This document shows, piece by piece, positions 27,630-32,422 of a DNA stretch of 32,422 nucleotides (position 1 is the stretch's first letter; each line of letters begins with the position of its first letter). The notes under the pieces are model-generated. The model worked only from the letters and a program-made list of their open reading frames with translations. It ran no database searches and was not told where the DNA came from. This stretch comes from Candidatus Methylomirabilis sp. (GTDB taxonomy: Bacteria; Methylomirabilota; Methylomirabilia; Methylomirabilales; CSP1-5): contig JAAXQN010000264.1 in assembly GCA_012974305.1 (NCBI GenBank), positions 1 to 32,422 of the forward strand, read 5' to 3'. The position numbers and the translations under genes are program-made.

Positions 27630-28997
27630 GTGAAAATGCCTCACCAAAGAATTCCAAAGAACACCAAAACAAAAAAGAGCCAGGGAGCCCTGCGTCTGCC
27701 GACGACCTACGCCAATCGTAAGAATGACAACGAAATATTTGCGGCGTGGCACAGCTACGTCGGACGATGGATTTCCCGTGACGAATTCGGTCAGGAAATA
27801 ATCTCAGTCGCTTTTACACCCCGCCTCCCGCGTCCGGGCAAGGATAAGCCCCATGGCACGCTCGCGGGATTTATCGCCGACGGGGAACACGAAGGTGTGC
27901 TTTTCTTCAAGAGCCTCGCTAATAAGACTCGTCGGGGTGAAACCGTTTTTATCAACGGTGATCTCTATAGGGCAGACAGGAATCTGACGCGCCTGCAAGC
28001 AACACTTCGCCTGGTGCCTCCTCACCACACACGCGGCAAGAAGCCTGGCAAAAAGCGCCTTGTCCTCCAACTCAAGAAAAAACGCAAAACAAAGAAATAT
28101 GTGCTTGAGTGGGTAGGAGCCGTGTCCGACACCGCACTGTCGACCGTGTGTATCATTGGCCACCGTGGCCTTGGTTTCGCCGGGCTAGACAATAGACCAA
28201 AAGCGCTATCCCGCGCCTGGTACTTTGGCGCCAGTGGCATCGAGTTTGATATCACGGTTCCCTATCAATACTCCTGGACAACCAATGGTGAGCAGTCTCG
28301 AATCCCGCTCCTGAATAGATTGATGGTCTACCATCCCCCGCTGCTGAACCAGACGTGCGACATAGACTCGATACCTGCAGAATTTTCACCACTCAAAAAT
28401 ATTTTTGAAAAACTGCAGACGTATTCGGTGCCGTTCGTCTATGTTGATCCGAAGCTCACATGGCTTTCTACGAACAATTTAAAGCAGGCACTGAAAAACA
28501 TCACCCGGTTTGCTCATCTACCCTTACGCCGGGGGAGCAGCGTGATAGTGACCATAGCTGCATCTGATGATAGGTCAGGCAAATTTCTTAGCGGGTCGGA
28601 AGCGTTTCAATCACCACCCTATTTTGCAACGTCTCAGCTTTCCTGGACATTAGAATGGACGGAGGTGGACAAGGCCAGGGACATTCTTGCTCGAGCCAAG
28701 AAACATCCAACTACCCTCTCGTTCAACCTCACCGAAATTGATGGGAGCGTCAAATGGCCACTCATCGAATGGTTATTTAAAGATGTTTCCAAAAGGGACG
28801 AAAAAGCTATTCAGAAAAAATCCCAAATCCTGGTCTTTTGGACAGCAAACGACGATGATCACTTCAGGGGTTCACTGGGTGTGGCAAAAGACCGAGAACG
28901 TATGGGGAGGTCTGGGGAGCCGGGAGAAATTGGAATCATGACGGATGCTCCCCACCGATTGGCTTATTGGTTGGCAACGCAGAGAAAATACAAGTAG
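27630..28997 (+). CDS. Divergent glycerophosphodiester phosphodiesterase (GDPD)/PLD-like protein with N-terminal uncharacterised domain
   Basis: IGHRGLGFAG…RAWYFGASGIEFDI…LMVYHPPLLNQT…FVYVDPKLTWL…ILVFWTANDDD…GEIGIMTDAPHRLAYWL follow the GDPD motif order. Confidence 0.6.
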   Translation: MKMPHQRIPKNTKTKKSQGALRLPTTYANRKNDNEIFAAWHSYVGRWISRDEFGQEIISVAFTPRLPRPGKDKPHGTLAGFIADGEHEGVLFFKSLANKTRRGETVFINGDLYRADRNLTRLQATLRLVPPHHTRGKKPGKKRLVLQLKKKRKTKKYVLEWVGAVSDTALSTVCIIGHRGLGFAGLDNRPKALSRAWYFGASGIEFDITVPYQYSWTTNGEQSRIPLLNRLMVYHPPLLNQTCDIDSIPAEFSPLKNIFEKLQTYSVPFVYVDPKLTWLSTNNLKQALKNITRFAHLPLRRGSSVIVTIAASDDRSGKFLSGSEAFQSPPYFATSQLSWTLEWTEVDKARDILARAKKHPTTLSFNLTEIDGSVKWPLIEWLFKDVSKRDEKAIQKKSQILVFWTANDDDHFRGSLGVAKDRERMGRSGEPGEIGIMTDAPHRLAYWLATQRKYK

Positions 28998-29188
28998 GCG
29001 CCGCACTGTCGCCCTCTCATCAGCTACCTCGACTCCAGTACTCTCCCCCTTCCGTTCAACCCATGACTCCTTGCTTTGCATAGGTGCGTGTGGTATGAGA
29101 AATGGAACACCCGTTAGCGCTTCCACAATTGTGGCCGGTGATCAGGAACTAAACAACACGTAAGGGCCGGAAGGAGGAGATATAAAAC

Positions 29189-29509
29189 ATGGCACTCTTT
29201 GGTATATATGCAAGCCACACAACTGAGTCGTGTCCGTTGAATAACATCAATACGGCGAAAGGTCTTTTACAGCTCACAGCATCCGACGTCGAATCACTGA
29301 CAAAAAAATACAAAATCAACACAATTCTTGGCCAATACCATTCAGCGCTCGAACACACATTTATCTGGATCGTTGACGCCGAAAACCCTCATTTAATCCA
29401 ACAATTTTGTCTCGCCGCAAAGATCGCATCCTTCAACAAAATCACAATCGTCCCCTTGATAACATTCAACGAGGCGCTTGAGGAAGTCAAAAGAATCCAT
29501 TCACTCTAA
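29189..29509 (+). CDS. Small hypothetical protein (possible dimeric alpha/beta-barrel-like fold)
   Basis: SD AAGGAGGAG; MALFGIYASHTTESCPLNNINTAKGLLQ…GQYHSALEHTFIWIVDAENPHLIQQFCLAAKIASFNKITIVPLITFNEALEEVKRI. Confidence 0.6.
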   Translation: MALFGIYASHTTESCPLNNINTAKGLLQLTASDVESLTKKYKINTILGQYHSALEHTFIWIVDAENPHLIQQFCLAAKIASFNKITIVPLITFNEALEEVKRIHSL

Positions 29510-29639
29510 AAATTCTTCCTCCTTTCTCGGCATCCTGCTGCCTCACATGTAATGGTATTCCCGGACGTCCTTCGTGCGAGGGTCACTTTCCCCCACGAGA
29601 ACGGCAACCGGCCACCCCCTAATGTGGAGGACCCTTGTG

Positions 29640-30740
29640 ATGCGAACATATCGGATGCACATTATGACAGGTGCGCTGACCGCTGTGCTGCTGGTGCTTG
29701 CGACGGGTGCCACGCTTGCCCAGGCGTTCGAATTACAGTGGCTCGGACACGCTGCCTACAAGATCACTACGCCAGGTGGCAAGGTGATCCTCGTGGACCC
29801 TTTCATTACCAAGAATCCGAAGACGCCCCAAGCACTCAAGGATCTAAACAAGCTTGACAAGGTGGACCTTATCCTCGTCACCCACGGGCACGGTGACCAT
29901 GTGGGCGATACGGCTGCGATCGCAAAGATGAAGGGAGCCAGGGTGGGCATGAATGCCGACATGGGACACACCTTTGCGTCCCTCGGCTGGGTACCGTATA
30001 CACAATTGCTTCGATTCAACAAAGGCGGACCGGTCTCGCCGCTCGGCCCCGAGATCAAGATCACCATGGTACGGGCCGAGCACAGCTCGGAAATCCGTCA
30101 CGTGGACCCCACCACAAAAAAAATAACGATGTACCCGGGGGGAGAGCCCTGCGGTTACATCATCGAGCTAGAGAATGGCTTCAAGATCTACCATGCAGGC
30201 GACACCGGCATCTTCGCCGACATGAAATTCATCGGCGAGTATTACAGGCCGGATCTGGCCCTACTTCCCATCGGGGGGCATTTCACCATGGATCCGGCCG
30301 ACGCCGCATACGCAGTCCGAAATCTCCTGAAAACAAAAACAGTCATTCCCATGCATTACGGAACCACCAAACTCCTCAAGGGAACACCTACTGCATTCAA
30401 AGAAGCACTCGCGGGCTCCTCAACGCGGGTCATCGTAAGGAAAACATGTGAAATTAGGGCCATTACCACCACGGGCTCTGGGCCTTCCCTGATTTGGCAT
30501 GGAGCCTGCCTTGTCTTGTGCTCACCGATAGACTTCGCCGTGAATCAGAAACGAAATCCCTTATCGACACCAACGGGGCTGAGGAGGATCTCGCTATGGC
30601 ACTTTGGAAGGAATACCCGCGGAAAGAACAACTTTCGGTGGAGACCGACCATTCCGAGGAGACCCCGTCGCGTCCCGAGCTCCGCTACCGCGTGGAGGAA
30701 CGCTCGCAGTCAACGGAATCCTTCATTGGTGCCGGGCTGA
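29640..30740 (+). CDS. MBL-fold metal-dependent hydrolase (UPF0173-like) with signal peptide; aberrant C-terminus
   Basis: LQWLGHAAYKITTPGGKVILVDPFI, LVTHGHGDHVGD, YHAGDTGIFADM, DLALLPIGGHFTMDPADAA, VIPMHYGT. The homologous region ends near 30460; the tail is out-of-frame read-through. Confidence 0.85.
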   Translation: MRTYRMHIMTGALTAVLLVLATGATLAQAFELQWLGHAAYKITTPGGKVILVDPFITKNPKTPQALKDLNKLDKVDLILVTHGHGDHVGDTAAIAKMKGARVGMNADMGHTFASLGWVPYTQLLRFNKGGPVSPLGPEIKITMVRAEHSSEIRHVDPTTKKITMYPGGEPCGYIIELENGFKIYHAGDTGIFADMKFIGEYYRPDLALLPIGGHFTMDPADAAYAVRNLLKTKTVIPMHYGTTKLLKGTPTAFKEALAGSSTRVIVRKTCEIRAITTTGSGPSLIWHGACLVLCSPIDFAVNQKRNPLSTPTGLRRISLWHFGRNTRGKNNFRWRPTIPRRPRRVPSSATAWRNARSQRNPSLVPG

Positions 30741-31075
30741 CCTTCGAGGGGAAAATCCAGGGAGCAGGCCATTTACGGCTTGCCGGCCGCTTCGAGGGAA
30801 CCGTTCAGGTGGATGGTGATTTGAACATCGAGCCTGGCGCTCACATCTCCGGAGAGCTGCAGGCCGACACCGTCCGCGTGGGAGGGGAGATCCACGGGAA
30901 CATCCATGCGTCATCCCAGGTGCAGCTCATGCAGTCCGGGACGCTGATCGGAGATCTCCAAGCCGGGTCCTTGACGGTGGCAGCGGGGTCGCGCATGCGG
31001 GGAAAGGTCGAATTCGGGTGGGATGAGCGAGGACCGAGCCAGTATGGCATCAGCGAGGAAGGCGAGGCCGGGTGA
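30596..31075 (+). CDS. Bactofilin family protein
   Basis: ESFIGAGLTFEGKIQGAGHLRLAGRFEGTVQVDGDLNIEPGAHISGELQADTVRVGGEIHGNI. ATG 30596 after GAGGAGG. Confidence 0.92.
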   Translation: MALWKEYPRKEQLSVETDHSEETPSRPELRYRVEERSQSTESFIGAGLTFEGKIQGAGHLRLAGRFEGTVQVDGDLNIEPGAHISGELQADTVRVGGEIHGNIHASSQVQLMQSGTLIGDLQAGSLTVAAGSRMRGKVEFGWDERGPSQYGISEEGEAG

Positions 31076-31428
31076 TGACCGCAACATGGCGCTCCCCGCC
31101 CGGGGAGACCCGGACCTGCCCTCACTGTGAGGCGAAGATCCTCAGCAGTGCACCGATATGTCCTGCCTGCCACCGCCACCTGCACTTCGACGCGGTCAGA
31201 ACCGATCGTCCGGTCGCCCCTACCCTTTGCCCACTGCACGTTGAGGGCACCATCCAGCATCCGGGTACTGGTGAGCCGTGGGAATATGCCATCGTCGTCC
31301 AGATCCACGACGACCAAGGGGAGACGATCTCCCGCCACGTGATGGGCGCCGGGGCCCTCCCCCCCGTAGCAAGCCGAACCTTCACCGTGCGGGTGGAGGT
31401 CTTTGCCCCCCAGAAGTCCGCCGTCTGA
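31072..31428 (+). CDS. Zinc-ribbon protein
   Basis: CPHCEAKILSSAPICPACHRHLHFD; overlaps the bactofilin stop (GTGATG). Confidence 0.75.
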   Translation: MMTATWRSPPGETRTCPHCEAKILSSAPICPACHRHLHFDAVRTDRPVAPTLCPLHVEGTIQHPGTGEPWEYAIVVQIHDDQGETISRHVMGAGALPPVASRTFTVRVEVFAPQKSAV

Positions 31429-31556
31429 CAGGTGGGGTGACATTCGACCCTCGCGTTACTATATTCTTATTGGAGGAGTGGTGTTCCTCCTCGCCTCTCG
31501 TTTCCCCCTCCTGCGTCACAGAGCGAGGAGACGAACACGAACCTCGGAGGCCTTTC

Positions 31557-32246
31557 ATGGTAGTTTCTGTCAAGGACGATCCCTTTGTCCAGACCCGCAA
31601 GGGAATGGTGGAGCAGCAGCTCAAGGCTGAGGGGATCACTGACCCGCTGGTTTTAACGGCGATGGAGCAGATCCCTCGCCATCTCTTCATCCCCGAGCCT
31701 TGGCGTTATGAATCCTATGACAATTGTGCGGTCCCCATTGGAGAAGGCCAGACCATCTCGCAACCGTTCATGGTGGCCGTGATGACCCAGGCCCTCAATC
31801 TTCGGGGGGGCGAGAAGATCCTGGAGATCGGGACAGGTTCGGGCTACCAGGCGGCTATACTCGGGTGGCTCGCTAAGGAGGTCTATACCGTCGAGCGGAT
31901 CGAGCCCCTGGTCGAGAGAGCGAGGATTGTCCTTCATACCCTGGGCTTCGACAATGTCCACGTGAGACTTGGAGACGGGACCCTGGGGCTGCCCGAGGAG
32001 GCCCCCTTTGATCGGATCCTCATTACCGCTGGCGCTCCCGCTATCCCCCCTGCGTTGATGGAACAACTTGCCTGGGGAGGAATCTTAGTGGCCCCCATCG
32101 GCGACCATTGGATGCAGGAGCTCACGATCGTTGCCAAGGAAGAGGGGGGACTCAGAGTGAAACGGGGGGTGGCCTGTGTTTTTGTCCCCTTGATGGGCCA
32201 AGGGGGTTGGAGGCCGGGACCCCCGACCGGTCAAGAGGGTCCCTAG
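31557..32246 (+). CDS. pcm: Protein-L-isoaspartate O-methyltransferase
   Basis: ATG 31557 after CGGAGG; QIPRHLFIPEPWRYESYDNCAVPIGEGQTISQPFMVAVMTQAL, LEIGTGSGYQAAILGWL, RILITAGAPAIPPALMEQLAWGG. Confidence 0.96.
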   Translation: MVVSVKDDPFVQTRKGMVEQQLKAEGITDPLVLTAMEQIPRHLFIPEPWRYESYDNCAVPIGEGQTISQPFMVAVMTQALNLRGGEKILEIGTGSGYQAAILGWLAKEVYTVERIEPLVERARIVLHTLGFDNVHVRLGDGTLGLPEEAPFDRILITAGAPAIPPALMEQLAWGGILVAPIGDHWMQELTIVAKEEGGLRVKRGVACVFVPLMGQGGWRPGPPTGQEGP

Positions 32247-32285
32247 CCCGCATCCGGCACAATCCACGACGCACCAAGTAGTCGG

Positions 32286-32333
32286 CCGCCTGTCCAGGCG
32301 GAACGCCGTCCGAGAGGGCGTGTTGCTTTCTTT
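32286..32333 (+). terminator. Tandem hairpins downstream of pcm, possibly a terminator
   Basis: CCGCCT-gtcc-AGGCGG (32286-32301), then ACGCC…GGCGT (32303-32321) followed by gttgctttcttt. Confidence 0.45.
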
Positions 32334-32422
32334 GACCTGCCCGCTAGCAGGCAGACTATCCACCTTATCTCCGAGCCATCCTATTTTGGTTGCAGGAATC
32401 GGATTCTTCCTCATAATGAGGG

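Noticed and set aside
30114-30123. A8 run in the MBL hydrolase as a programmed slippage site
   Set aside because: The reading frame continues with conserved family sequence on both sides (TTKKITMYPGGEPCGYIIE), so no frameshift is needed.

Overview
The window is about 32.4 kb of GC-rich bacterial chromosome (NC10/Rokubacteria-like by impression only; taxonomy not established). It is mostly housekeeping genes. Left part (+): 5'-truncated priA, a HEAT-repeat protein, an HD-GYP protein, a split glutamine-dependent NAD synthetase, alanine dehydrogenase, a bactofilin pair (-), a Sir2 deacylase, a lipoprotein-TPR protein, an RlmI-type methyltransferase and a SAM methyltransferase. Middle (-): one long operon-like run, yebC-ruvC-hyp-ruvA-ruvB-DUF2905-spoIID-queA-(zinc ribbon/NucS-like)-tgt-yajC. 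Right part: aroF-type DAHP synthase, a Lys-rich mini-protein, an RRM protein, an alpha/beta hydrolase, a PilZ protein, a more AT-rich patch of hypothetical genes with a divergent GDPD-like protein, an MBL-fold hydrolase with an abnormal C-terminus, a third bactofilin, a zinc-ribbon protein and pcm. The most notable signal is not in the ORF track. The about 210-nt leader of the DAHP synthase encodes a 23-aa peptide, MDFRHLRRWRFYFSGVCPPVGAT, with a Trp-Arg-Phe-Tyr-Phe run. It is followed by two tandem terminator hairpins and perfectly or nearly complementary alternative pairings. This looks like a ribosome-mediated aromatic amino acid attenuator with a two-stage terminator cascade. Other points of interest are a shared N-terminal module on the HEAT and HD-GYP neighbours, a NucS-like domain that appears to lack E-x-K in the queuosine operon, a promoter-proximal terminator ahead of PilZ, a sigma-28-like promoter ahead of the Lys-rich protein, two families of intergenic palindromic repeats, and a candidate structured RNA. 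No tRNA, rRNA, CRISPR array or transposase was recognised.
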